A stretch of DNA of 64,000 nucleotides, taken from assembly GCF_016807185.1 (NCBI RefSeq), contig NZ_JAEVYN010000001.1:1054001-1118000 (forward strand), read 5' to 3'. The stretch's first letter is position 1; the number at the start of each line of letters is the position of its first letter. Positions 16,072-24,687 of the stretch are shown here, piece by piece. The notes beneath the pieces were generated by a model that saw nothing but the letters and a program-made list of their open reading frames with translations, searched no databases and was not told the origin of the DNA. A program made the translations under genes and the position numbers. The DNA comes from Leptolyngbya sp. Cla-17. Its GTDB lineage: Bacteria > Cyanobacteriota > Cyanobacteriia > Leptolyngbyales > Leptolyngbyaceae.

Positions 16072-16812
16072 CTAGTCCCTGTTTAGCTGAGCAAAGTTAA
16101 ACGGCGCAGTGAAGTTGTTGTAGCGAATTTTAAGGCGACCTTCAAACTGGCGATCAAGGGCTTCAACTTGTTCACTGAAGGCAGCTTCAGTTTCCCAAGG
16201 AATGAGATAGGCGGCATTATAAATCATGGCTTCGGTGAGGCTGTCATTTTCTACCGTATTGACAGCGAGGTGATTGAGCGCTGCACGAAATGCTTCAATG
16301 ATGGTGCGTTTGCGAGAGTCGAGCGATCGCTCGATCGCCTGCCCAATAGACACGACTTCATCCATGGTTAGGGTTTTTCCTTCCAAGTTGTCGCGCTGAG
16401 CTTGCAAAGCGGTGTTTTCTGCCAGCAGTAGTTGCAGTTCGCTTTCCTGCTCCCAAAACAGCTTTACACCCACTTCTCGATGTCCGTCTAGCTGGGTGAA
16501 GAGGTGATGCAGGCGATCGCTATGAGGAGCAGTCAACTGTTGTGTCACCGCATCCCAATCTTCAATAATCAATCCAAATTGTAGCGGCAGCAATGTTCGG
16601 TATCCAGCGTGCATTGCTTGCTCCAGCACCCGTTCGTGCCCTAGCAGGTTTTTTCGACTTGCTAAATAGCGGCTCTGTTGTGTTTCAGAATAAAGAAAGG
16701 TGAAGCCATCAATTTCATGGGCGTGGATTGGCTGTTGATCCAATCCTTCCAACTGCAAGTTTTGGGGTCCTGGAATGGGAAAAATGCCGTAAAGATATAA
16801 TCCGTGGGTCAT
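16072..16812 (-). CDS. gvpF: Gas vesicle protein GvpF/GvpL family
   Basis: A 246-residue GvpL/GvpF-family protein: MTHGLYLYGIFP at the start, VLEQAMHAGYRTLLPLQFGLI, a central coiled coil (WEQESELQLLLAENTALQAQRDN), MIYNAAYLIPWETEAAFSEQVEALDRQFEGRLKIRYNNFTAPFNFAQL at the end. GvpF binds GvpA and is thought to act in vesicle nucleation. Its partner gvpG follows immediately, and gloA lies upstream on the same strand. The pair is isolated from other gvp genes in this window. Confidence 0.87.
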   Translation of the reverse strand: MTHGLYLYGIFPIPGPQNLQLEGLDQQPIHAHEIDGFTFLYSETQQSRYLASRKNLLGHERVLEQAMHAGYRTLLPLQFGLIIEDWDAVTQQLTAPHSDRLHHLFTQLDGHREVGVKLFWEQESELQLLLAENTALQAQRDNLEGKTLTMDEVVSIGQAIERSLDSRKRTIIEAFRAALNHLAVNTVENDSLTEAMIYNAAYLIPWETEAAFSEQVEALDRQFEGRLKIRYNNFTAPFNFAQLNRD

Positions 16813-16920
16813 AGGGGCACATCAGCGAAAGAACAGGAAGGAGCTATCTTTCTAGAGTTCCCTTAAGCTTTCGTAGATCACCTCAACTTTCCATCTAGAA
16901 CTTGTTTTGGATAGACTCAC

Positions 16921-17352
16921 CTAAGCTGAAGCGATTTCAGCCGCTTTCTCAGACTCCATCTCACTGTGGGTTTTCAGTTGAATCAATTCCACCTTATATC
17001 CGTCGGGGTCTTCTACAAACGCAATCACGGTTGAACCGTGCTTCATCGGTCCTGGGTCACGGGTGACTTTACCGCCTTGGGTGCGAATTTGTTCGCAGGT
17101 TGCATAAATATCATCGACCCCAATCGCAATGTGCCCATAGGCATCGCCTAAGGTATAGTCCTCTTTGCCCCAGTTGTAAGTCAGTTCCAGAACAGAATTT
17201 TCCGATTCATCACCATAGCCCACGAATGCCAGGGTAAATTTCCCGCCGGGATATTCTTTCTGGCGGAGTAGTTTCATGCCTAAAAAGGTGCAATAAAAGT
17301 TTAGGGACTGCTCTAAATTGCCGACCCGCAGCATTGTGTGAAGTAGTCGCAT
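16921..17352 (-). CDS. gloA: Lactoylglutathione lyase (glyoxalase I)
   Basis: A 143-residue glyoxalase I that isomerises the methylglyoxal-glutathione hemithioacetal to lactoylglutathione. Metal ligands of the Ni-type enzyme are all visible: His5 in RLLHTMLRVG, Glu in SVLELTYNWG, His in YGHIAIGVDD and Glu in GYKVELIQL. The substrate-binding RVGNLEQSLNFY and GMKLLRQKEYPGGKFTLAF segments match bacterial GloA. The tail is about 10 residues longer than E. coli GloA. The ATG at 17352 follows GGAAG at a good distance. Confidence 0.95.
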   Translation of the reverse strand: MRLLHTMLRVGNLEQSLNFYCTFLGMKLLRQKEYPGGKFTLAFVGYGDESENSVLELTYNWGKEDYTLGDAYGHIAIGVDDIYATCEQIRTQGGKVTRDPGPMKHGSTVIAFVEDPDGYKVELIQLKTHSEMESEKAAEIASA

Positions 17353-17431
17353 GGTTCTTCCTTAATCAGTTTGCTTTTATTTTGACAGTTTTAAGGGAGA
17401 ACCGAGGGGCGAGGAACCTGTCCATTAATTT

Positions 17432-18283
17432 TTATAGGGGTCCGATCTCGACGGATTTCACCAGTTTGGCTTTAGCTGGAGCTGTGAATTTGAAGGCATT
17501 CGCCGCGATCGCGGGGTTAGGAGTGCGGCTGAGAATGCGTTCGGCAATATCTACATTAAAGCCATCCGACTTGCCGTTTAGGCGAATCTGCTTAAATTCT
17601 GCAGTGGTTGGTTCTATAGAAGCTGAAATGGTGAACCCTTCTTTATCCGTAAATTCATAGCTATAGAGCGATCGCCCGTCTAACATTTGGCTAGCTCCTT
17701 TCAGGGATGAGGTATCGGTCATACCCATCTCTTTCAACACTTGTGGATCAGCTAAAGTGCCGCTGGCTAATAATTGGCGAACGTCTGGTGTCACTGTTGA
17801 ATACCAGTAGGACAATATGCCAACCCAATAGTAGTCATTCAATTCATCAAATTTTTCAACCGGAGTGATGGCATATTGCTGCAAATCTGAGCGATACATC
17901 CACACTTGCTTGCCGTCGGAAATAACAATGCTTTTCACCTCGGTTCCATTGTCTGATGGGAAGGTGATTTCAGCGCGGAACTTGTTAGGCGCTTGCACTA
18001 GGGTCGTCACTTTGGCAAGGCTAATCACATTGGTGCCACCGGATGTTGCTTTCACACGAATTTCTGATTCCGTTCGATAGCGATCGCTCTGAACAAAAAC
18101 TGCACTTGCCTTTGCCAACAAAGCTAGATCGAGCTTGCTGGTCAGTTGACTAAGTAAGGTCGGTTCAGGTTTGGGGGTTGCCTTCGCAGCCTGAAGAAAA
18201 CGATTGTCTGCATTGATTCCCGAAAGTCCAGCCCCGGTTAAGCTAATAGCAACTGCGACAACTGCACTAATGATTTGTTTCAT
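17432..18283 (-). CDS. Exported LolA-like protein (outer-membrane lipoprotein-sorting family)
   Basis: A 283-residue protein with a signal peptide (MKQIISAVVAVAISLTGAGLS). The mature part has the LolA/LolB-like half-barrel pattern used by cyanobacterial DUF2092-type proteins: LAKASAVFVQSDRYRTESEIRV, APNKFRAEITFPS, KSIVISDGKQVWMYRSDLQQY, a mid-region LKGASQMLDGRSLYSYEFTDKE, and a C-terminal AANAFKFTAPAKAKLVKSVEI. Such proteins are thought to carry hydrophobic ligands in the periplasm. It lies downstream of eno on the same strand but beyond eno's terminator, so it is probably transcribed alone. The exact cargo is unknown. Confidence 0.7.
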   Translation of the reverse strand: MKQIISAVVAVAISLTGAGLSGINADNRFLQAAKATPKPEPTLLSQLTSKLDLALLAKASAVFVQSDRYRTESEIRVKATSGGTNVISLAKVTTLVQAPNKFRAEITFPSDNGTEVKSIVISDGKQVWMYRSDLQQYAITPVEKFDELNDYYWVGILSYWYSTVTPDVRQLLASGTLADPQVLKEMGMTDTSSLKGASQMLDGRSLYSYEFTDKEGFTISASIEPTTAEFKQIRLNGKSDGFNVDIAERILSRTPNPAIAANAFKFTAPAKAKLVKSVEIGPL

Positions 18284-18307
18284 AAAATTTATCCATACTC
18301 ATAAGTT

Positions 18308-18354
18308 GAACGAGATCGCACAAGCTCTGTGGGATTGCTAGCGCGATCTCGTTC
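18308..18354 (-). terminator. Hairpin downstream of enolase gene
   Basis: GAACGAGATCGC (18308-18319) pairs perfectly with GCGATCTCGTTC (18343-18354), a 12-bp stem with a 23-nt loop, 38 bp beyond the eno stop codon. It separates eno from the LolA-like gene on the same strand. There is no long T-run. Confidence 0.6.
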
Positions 18355-18392
18355 TTTCAGATTACCCAGTCTTTTTGCGGAGTCTCACAAGT

Positions 18393-19667
18393 TCAAGCAA
18401 ATGCCGATTTGCCCGCAAACCGCGCTGATTTTCCAAGCTGCCGCTCAATTCTCAGCAGTTGGTTAAATTTAGAGACGCGTTCACCGCGACAGCCCGACCC
18501 TGTTTTAATTTGTCCGGCTCCGGTAGCAACCGCAATATCGGCGATCGTTGTGTCTTCCGACTCGCCCGATCGATGGGAAACCATGTAGCTGTAATGATTC
18601 TTTTGGGCTAGCTCAATGGTGTCCAGTGTTTCGGTTAAGGTGCCGATCTGGTTCACTTTGATCAATACCGAGTTAGCAATTCCTGCCTCAATGCCTTCTG
18701 CCAAGATCTTGGCATTGGTGCAGAACAGGTCATCGCCCACCAGTTGCACTGTGCCTCCAATCTCCTTAGTCAGTAAGCTCCAGCCATCCCAGTCGTTTTC
18801 GCCCATGCCGTCTTCCAGTGAAACGATTGGATATTGCCTTGCCCAAGATGCCCACAGAGCGACCATTTCTTCTGAGGTTTTCGATTCCTGCGTGGATTTG
18901 AAGAATCGATATTTGCCGTCTTTCCACATTTCGCTGGTTGCCGGATCAAGGCAAATTGAAATATCTTCGCCCGGTTTATAGCCTGCTTTGGCGATCGCCT
19001 CCACAATCACCTCCATCGCCTCTTCGTTGGACTTTAGATTCGGTGCAAATCCCCCTTCATCTCCCACAGCAGTGCTGTAGCCCTTTGCCTTCAAAATCGA
19101 CTTCAGCGCGTGGAATGTTTCTATCCCCATCCGAATCGACTCTGCAAAGCTGGGTGCATTGTGCGGCGCAATCATAAACTCCTGAAAATCGACTGTGTTA
19201 TCCGCATGGGCACCCCCATTGATCACATTCATGCAGGGGACAGGCAGCAACGATGCATTCACCCCACCCAAATAGCGGTATAACGGCATTCCCATATAAG
19301 TTGCCGCCGCCTTTGCTACCGCCATCGAAACCGCCAAAATTGCGTTTGCACCCAGATCTGCTTTATTAGGGGTGCCGTCAATTTCAATCATCAGCATATC
19401 AATTTCGCGCTGGGCAGTGGCTTCTATGCCCACTAACTCCGGCGTGATTTTCTCGTTTACATTGTCCACTGCCTGCAACACGCCCTTGCCGCCATAACGT
19501 TTCGGATCGCCATCTCGCAGTTCTACCGCTTCTTTTTCACCCGTTGAAGCCCCAGACGGCACGATCGCCGATCCTTCCGTTCCGTCCTCCAATATCACTC
19601 GCGCTTCAATCGTAGGATTACCCCGCGAGTCCAAAACTTCACTGGCAATAATGTCCTCAATATACAT
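18393..19667 (-). CDS. eno: Enolase
   Basis: A 424-residue phosphopyruvate hydratase (2-phosphoglycerate to phosphoenolpyruvate, cytosolic glycolysis). Start MYIEDIIASEVLDSRGNPTIE, then SGASTGEKEAVELRDGD, the VGDEGGFAPN loop, SLEDGMGENDWDGW (metal Glu/Asp), VGDDLFCTN (metal Asp), a catalytic Lys in SVLIKVNQIGT, and the signature SHRSGESEDTTIAD. Length and motifs are fully canonical. GGAGG lies before the ATG. It ends at its own hairpin. Confidence 0.98.
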   Translation of the reverse strand: MYIEDIIASEVLDSRGNPTIEARVILEDGTEGSAIVPSGASTGEKEAVELRDGDPKRYGGKGVLQAVDNVNEKITPELVGIEATAQREIDMLMIEIDGTPNKADLGANAILAVSMAVAKAAATYMGMPLYRYLGGVNASLLPVPCMNVINGGAHADNTVDFQEFMIAPHNAPSFAESIRMGIETFHALKSILKAKGYSTAVGDEGGFAPNLKSNEEAMEVIVEAIAKAGYKPGEDISICLDPATSEMWKDGKYRFFKSTQESKTSEEMVALWASWARQYPIVSLEDGMGENDWDGWSLLTKEIGGTVQLVGDDLFCTNAKILAEGIEAGIANSVLIKVNQIGTLTETLDTIELAQKNHYSYMVSHRSGESEDTTIADIAVATGAGQIKTGSGCRGERVSKFNQLLRIERQLGKSARFAGKSAFA

Positions 19668-20009
19668 AGGAAATCCTCCTTACAATCCGAGTGGTTATGC
19701 GATCGCCGGCTTCTAGATAAAAACACTTAACAGCAGCGGGTTTTGCTTAGAGAATACTACCCCATGGTGCGATGTCGTAAGCGTGCCATAGGCCACACCT
19801 AAGCAGGGAATAGGAGACGGGATCTGAGAAATAGCCAGTGGTGCAATGGCGAAGGACGAGTGACGACTGGTGAATCAATTCAAACCCCTCATCTGTATCT
19901 TCCTTTACCACTCCATCCATCCGCTATCATTAGTAGGTCTTAGATGCATAGTTTCCCTGGCACATTCCGTTCCTTGCCGTCACGTCCCACCCTCTACTCC
20001 CCACTCACA
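19668..20009. other. 342-bp gap between divergent eno and sugar-binding protein genes
   Basis: This region holds the eno promoter and leader and the promoter of the rightward lipoprotein gene. I see no additional gene. A rightward in-frame extension of the lipoprotein (from 19944) exists but places a hydrophilic segment before the signal peptide, so it was not used. Confidence 0.5.
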
Positions 20010-21311
20010 ATGAATCGGATTTCTCGTTGGAAAAAAGCTTTTTTGTTTGCCCTCTGTGGATTGATGCTCAGTTGGTTAGTTAGCTGTGGAGGGACTCCTG
20101 CAAACAATCCACAAGCAACTACAGCCAGCGGCAAGCAAGAAATTGAATTTTGGACGATGCAGCTTCAGCCAGAATTCACCGATTATTTCAACACGCTCAT
20201 TGCCCAGTTTGAGCAAGAAAATTCGGCTTACACTGTGCGTTGGGTGGATGTGCCTTGGGCGGATATGGAGCGCAAAATCCTCACAGCCGTTTCTGCTAAA
20301 ACCGCGCCCGATGTGGTGAATTTGAATCCTGGATTTGCCTCACAGTTAGCAGAGCGCAATGCCTGGATGGAGTTGAACGAAAAGGTTCCGGAGGATGTGA
20401 AACAGCTCTATTTGCCGAACATTTGGAAAGCCAGTACGCTCAATGGCAAAACATTTGGGTTGCCTTGGTACCTAACAACGCGCGTAGCGATCTACAACAC
20501 CGATTTGTTTAAGCGATCAGGTATGGATAAGCCCCCCGCAACTTATACAGAGTTGGCAACCGCTGCCAAGCTGCTGAAGGATAAAACTGGGAAATATGCC
20601 TTTTTTGCCACTGTGGTGCCTGGCGACTCCGGAGAGGTGCTGGAATCCTTTGTGCAGATGGGTGTGAATTTGACGGATGCCGACGGCAAAGCAGCCTTCA
20701 ATACGCCCCAAGGTAAGGCAGCATTTGAGTATTGGGTGAACTTATACAAAAATGGATTGATTCCTAAAGAAGTGCTAACGGAGGGACATCGCCACGCGAT
20801 CGATCTTTATCAACGGGGAGACACTGCCGTTTTAGCATCCGGCGCTGAATTTTTGAATAACATTGCGACCAACGCTCCTACGATCGCCAAAGCTTCAGCC
20901 TCATCCACTCAAATCACAGGCGACACTGGTAAGAAAAACGTTGCAGTGATGAATCTCGTTATTCCCAAAGACACGGATGTGGCGGAAGGTGCGCTCAAGT
21001 TTGCCCTTTATGTCACCAATGATGCAAACCAGCTTACTTTTGCGAAAGCTGCAAATGTTTTGCCTTCCACTGTAAAAGCGTTGCAAGATCCCTATTTCAA
21101 CACGGCTCCGGCTAATGCCACCCCGGTTGACAAAGCCAGAGTCGTCAGCGCTCAACAAATGAAGGATGCAGAAGTGCTAGTTCCAGCGATGAAAAACGTG
21201 AAAAAGCTGCAAAAAGTGATCTACGATAATTTGCAAGCAGCAATGTTGGAACAAAAAACAGTTGACCAAGCTATTAACGATGCCACGACTGAATGGAATA
21301 GCCAGTCTTAG
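20010..21311 (+). CDS. Sugar ABC transporter substrate-binding lipoprotein
   Basis: A 433-residue family-1 extracellular solute-binding protein. The lipoprotein signal is MNRISRWKKAFLFALCGL followed by a lipobox, LVSC, with lipidated Cys26. The mature protein shows IEFWTMQLQPEFTDYFN, APDVVNLNPGFASQLAERNAWMEL, LPWYLTTRVAIYNTDLFK and PATYTELATAAKLLKDKTG, as in maltose/glycerol-phosphate-type binding proteins. It would capture a carbohydrate in the periplasm for an ABC importer. No permease or ATPase gene is adjacent, so the rest of the transporter is elsewhere. Its 3' end is 3 bp from the convergent histidine kinase gene. The ligand is unknown. Confidence 0.88.
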   Translation: MNRISRWKKAFLFALCGLMLSWLVSCGGTPANNPQATTASGKQEIEFWTMQLQPEFTDYFNTLIAQFEQENSAYTVRWVDVPWADMERKILTAVSAKTAPDVVNLNPGFASQLAERNAWMELNEKVPEDVKQLYLPNIWKASTLNGKTFGLPWYLTTRVAIYNTDLFKRSGMDKPPATYTELATAAKLLKDKTGKYAFFATVVPGDSGEVLESFVQMGVNLTDADGKAAFNTPQGKAAFEYWVNLYKNGLIPKEVLTEGHRHAIDLYQRGDTAVLASGAEFLNNIATNAPTIAKASASSTQITGDTGKKNVAVMNLVIPKDTDVAEGALKFALYVTNDANQLTFAKAANVLPSTVKALQDPYFNTAPANATPVDKARVVSAQQMKDAEVLVPAMKNVKKLQKVIYDNLQAAMLEQKTVDQAINDATTEWNSQS

Positions 21312-21314
21312 CGC

Positions 21315-23327
21315 CTATTGCTTCACGGGAATTTCAATCACAAATTCAGATCCTTGTCCTGGTGTCGAATTGTAGTGCAACGATCCGTGGTGCCGTTCTG
21401 TCACAATTTGATAGCTAATGGATAAACCCATTCCGGTTCCTTTACCCACAGGCTTTGTGGTGAAAAATGGGTCAAACAGGCGCTTACGGACAGATTCGGG
21501 TATTCCCATGCCGTTATCAGCAATGCAGATGTGAATCCGATTTGAACCGATTTGCTCGGTGCGAATGGTGATAAAAGGCAAGGAGCAAGAGGCAAGAGAC
21601 GAGAAAGGTTCTATCTGGGCTAGGTCTTTTGCTTTTTGTCCTAAACCGATCGCTTCTTCTAATGCAGCGTTCACAAAGCGTGGCACACTGCTTTCGATTT
21701 GTTCATCGATCGCCTCGATCGCATTGCTCAACAGATTCATAAACACTTGATTGAGTTGTCCGGCGTAACATTCCACTAAGGGCAAGTGGCCATAGTGCTT
21801 GGTAACGGTAATATCCGGGCGATTCTTTCGTCCTTTGAGCCGATTTTGCAAAATCATCAACGTGCTGTCAATGCCGTCATGAATATCGACCGCTTTGAAC
21901 TCTGCTTCATCCATACGGGAAAAAGTTCGCAGGGAAGAAACAATCTTTTGAATGCGTTCAGCGCCAATTCGCATCGACGATAGCAGTTTGGGTAAATCTG
22001 CTAAAACAAAATCTAAATCGATCGCCGCTGCCTCGGCTTGCACTGCGCTGACCGGATTGGGGTATGCCTGCTGGTAAACCTGAATCAGCCGGATCAAATC
22101 TTGAGCATATTTATTCGCGTGGAAGAGATTGCCAAAAATAAAGTTCACTGGATTATTGATCTCGTGAGCCACACCCGCAACGAGCTGCCCTAGGGAAGAC
22201 ATTTTTTCGCTTTGAATCAATTGAGACTGGGTACGTTGAATTTCTTTGAGGGCGTGCTCTAGATCTTGAGCTTTTTGACGAAGTTCCTGTTCACTGCGCT
22301 GCAAAGCTTCTTCTGCAACTTTTTGCTCCGTGATGCTTTGCCCGGCCCCTCGAAAACCGACAATTTCACCTTGCTCATTTAAAAGCGGCAGCCCAGTCAC
22401 TTTCTCCCAAACTATTTCCCCATCAGGGGTGATGTTGCGATGCTCTAGAGTGAAACTTTTTTTGTGGGTGCAAGCATTTTCTAGGATTGCTTGCATCCGA
22501 ACGCTATCGGTGGTGGGCATAAATTCAAATGGCGATCGCCCGATCAATTGGGAGGGGTGATACCCTTTGATTAGTTTTGATTTTTCGGTAACAAAGGTAT
22601 AAACACCTTCGGCGTTGAGTTCCCATAGGTATTCTCCAGCGGCTTCGCTCACATCTCGAAACCGCTGTTCGCTTTGGCGCAGAGCCTCTTCAGCCTGCTT
22701 GCGAATGACTTCGTCACGCTTTGCTTCACTGATATCAAAAGCAATGCCTTGGAATCCAACGAGTTGCCCATTGCTGCCATACATTGGAGACGCATTGCTC
22801 ATCATCCAAGGTGTGCTGCTGTTTTTACACTGCGCTCGAAACTCCAGCCCAGACTGCTTCTTCCCCGTAATTGCAATCTTTTTAAGAAAGGACTGGCAGG
22901 CATGTAGATCTTTTGGATAAATGCAATGGGCAAAGGATTGGTACATTACTTCAGAAATTTCAAACCCCCAGACATCAGTGAAATGGGGAGAAAGATAGGT
23001 GAAAGTGCCATCAAGGGCTAGTTCAAAAATTACCCCATTGGCATGTTCAACGAGGCTACGAAACTTTGCTTCGCTGGCCGCAAGGGCAATCTCTGCCTCA
23101 TTGCGATCGCGAATTTCTGCCTGTAACTGAGCAATCACCATTTGCAGAGTTTGCGTTCGTTCCGCAATTTGTGATTCTAATTGTTCGGTTGAAGCGTCAG
23201 TTTCAGAATATTTAGGGTTCTCTACCACATTTAAATTCGCCCGTGCTGTGGTGTGAAGCTGCTGTTTTAATTGAGCATTTTGTTGACGTAACGCTTTTAT
23301 TTCTTGCTCTAAAGAGGGAGTTGACAT
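21315..23327 (-). CDS. PAS-domain sensor histidine kinase
   Basis: A 670-residue soluble sensor kinase. Order: N-terminal coiled coil (residues 5-80), PAS 1 (about 85-200, HANGVIFELALDGTFTYLSPHF), PAS 2 with PAC (about 220-335, AAGEYLWELNAEGVYTFVTEKS), a second coiled coil, a dimerisation/phosphoacceptor region SLGQLVAGVAHEINNPVNF with His near 388, and a HATPase domain (NQVFMNLLSNAIEAID, CIADNGMGIPESVRKRLFDPFFTTKPVGKGTGMGLSISY). The HEINNP box is typical of NtrB/NtrY-like cyanobacterial kinases. There is no receiver and no membrane segment. It ends a few bases from the convergent sugar-binding protein gene. Signal and partner regulator are unknown. Confidence 0.92.
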   Translation of the reverse strand: MSTPSLEQEIKALRQQNAQLKQQLHTTARANLNVVENPKYSETDASTEQLESQIAERTQTLQMVIAQLQAEIRDRNEAEIALAASEAKFRSLVEHANGVIFELALDGTFTYLSPHFTDVWGFEISEVMYQSFAHCIYPKDLHACQSFLKKIAITGKKQSGLEFRAQCKNSSTPWMMSNASPMYGSNGQLVGFQGIAFDISEAKRDEVIRKQAEEALRQSEQRFRDVSEAAGEYLWELNAEGVYTFVTEKSKLIKGYHPSQLIGRSPFEFMPTTDSVRMQAILENACTHKKSFTLEHRNITPDGEIVWEKVTGLPLLNEQGEIVGFRGAGQSITEQKVAEEALQRSEQELRQKAQDLEHALKEIQRTQSQLIQSEKMSSLGQLVAGVAHEINNPVNFIFGNLFHANKYAQDLIRLIQVYQQAYPNPVSAVQAEAAAIDLDFVLADLPKLLSSMRIGAERIQKIVSSLRTFSRMDEAEFKAVDIHDGIDSTLMILQNRLKGRKNRPDITVTKHYGHLPLVECYAGQLNQVFMNLLSNAIEAIDEQIESSVPRFVNAALEEAIGLGQKAKDLAQIEPFSSLASCSLPFITIRTEQIGSNRIHICIADNGMGIPESVRKRLFDPFFTTKPVGKGTGMGLSISYQIVTERHHGSLHYNSTPGQGSEFVIEIPVKQ

Positions 23328-23606
23328 AGTTAAAAAGAAATTTATGGTAGCTGCTGGCTAATAAAGGTTTTGTTTCTTTCAACCCAAACTGCCTGAGCAT
23401 TACGTTTTCTAATGCAATGCTCAGGGCGGGTTAGAGATGATTCCTAATCACTTAGCCTATCAATAAACATTTCGCTAATATTACTAGGCTGCACTGGCTC
23501 TAGTATTCCCTACCCAAGGAAATGGGGAGACATCTTGTTGCCAGAAGGCACGCAACAGCCTGACTGATTCAAATCAATTGCATTGAATTTGTCCGATCTC
23601 AGCGGG

Positions 23607-24674
23607 TTAGCGAATCAGCGCGATCGCGGCGGTTTTTTGCTGAAGCTCTTGCAGCTTTTGCTTGGCTTGTCCGGTGGTTAATAGCACTTCTGTTTGAGTG
23701 ATGCCTGCTTGGATAGAAGGGCTAATGCCGCAGCGCCACAAATAAAAGCCACCATTCCACAGCGCCGATTTCATTAGCTCGGATGGTTGTCCTGCTAAAA
23801 CAGACTGCATGGCAGCGATCGCGGCTTCAGGTGAAGTCAACGGGACGTTTGCTCCCTCAAACCCAAACTCGCGGGGTGGCAAACATAAGCGTTCCAGTTC
23901 CACTTCACCAGCCGCATTCACAGTGCCTAAACCAATAATGGCGGTTCGCTCTCTAGGCAAATCACAACTGCCCTCAAGCCCTTTGACGGTAGTAAATTGG
24001 CTGACTTGCCGCAGGGCAAAGGCATCTTGAAACATGGTCTCGGTGGGAGGATGCACAAACCCAGAGACGACATGGGCATTGCCTGCATAAGGGCACCACA
24101 TCAACTCCATAGTGGCAAAGGGAGGTCGTTTGCCAATTTGCTCTCGATAGGGAACGAGTCCCTGAGCTAGGGGGAAATGGGTTGGGATATGGATAAAGCC
24201 AATGCCTGTTTGTTCAAAAGTAGTTTGTACCTGAGACAAGGGCATCGTCCAATCCATGCCCAATCCTTGCCAAAAAAGAACTAGAGGATCACCCTCCTTC
24301 GTCGGCATGCGATCGCCGCCGTGCAGCACCACTGGGCATCCTGCTGCCGCTAAAACTAAAGCGGTCAATAGAACAATTGGTATAGTGCGCGTTCTGCCGT
24401 CATAGGGCATGCCAAACACCAATGCAGGTCGAGAAGTGGCGATCGCCTGCAATATGGGTCCCAATTCTTCGTAGGCATCTAGCATTCCCGCCAGTTCTTC
24501 TCCAGTCGGGCGGCGAATGCGATGAGCAATCATAAACGCGCCAATCTGGGCAGGAGTTGCCTCTTGCAACAACATCATTTTGGTGGCAGCGTGGGCTTCT
24601 GTTCGCGTCAGGTTGTGTCCTGTATGAGGACCGCTGCCAATTTTGCGGAGGAGTTCTCTAAAGGCATGGCTCAT
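23607..24674 (-). CDS. TrpD2-like (anthranilate phosphoribosyltransferase family) protein
   Basis: A 355-residue member of the glycosyltransferase-3 superfamily related to TrpD and to E. coli YbiB. The N-terminal helical domain reads LTRTEAHAATKMMLLQEATPAQIGAFMIAHRIRRPTGEELAGMLDAYEELGP. The alpha/beta domain has MPYDGRTRTIPIVLLTALVLAAAGCPVVLHGGDRMPTKEG, replacing the canonical GTGGD phosphoribosyl-pyrophosphate loop. Therefore it is unlikely to be a true tryptophan-pathway enzyme; YbiB-type members bind nucleic acids in E. coli. Its gene starts 13 bp after the LysR gene, on the same strand, so the two probably form an operon. Confidence 0.8.
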   Translation of the reverse strand: MSHAFRELLRKIGSGPHTGHNLTRTEAHAATKMMLLQEATPAQIGAFMIAHRIRRPTGEELAGMLDAYEELGPILQAIATSRPALVFGMPYDGRTRTIPIVLLTALVLAAAGCPVVLHGGDRMPTKEGDPLVLFWQGLGMDWTMPLSQVQTTFEQTGIGFIHIPTHFPLAQGLVPYREQIGKRPPFATMELMWCPYAGNAHVVSGFVHPPTETMFQDAFALRQVSQFTTVKGLEGSCDLPRERTAIIGLGTVNAAGEVELERLCLPPREFGFEGANVPLTSPEAAIAAMQSVLAGQPSELMKSALWNGGFYLWRCGISPSIQAGITQTEVLLTTGQAKQKLQELQQKTAAIALIR

Positions 24675-24687
24675 GGTGCGTTCTCAA

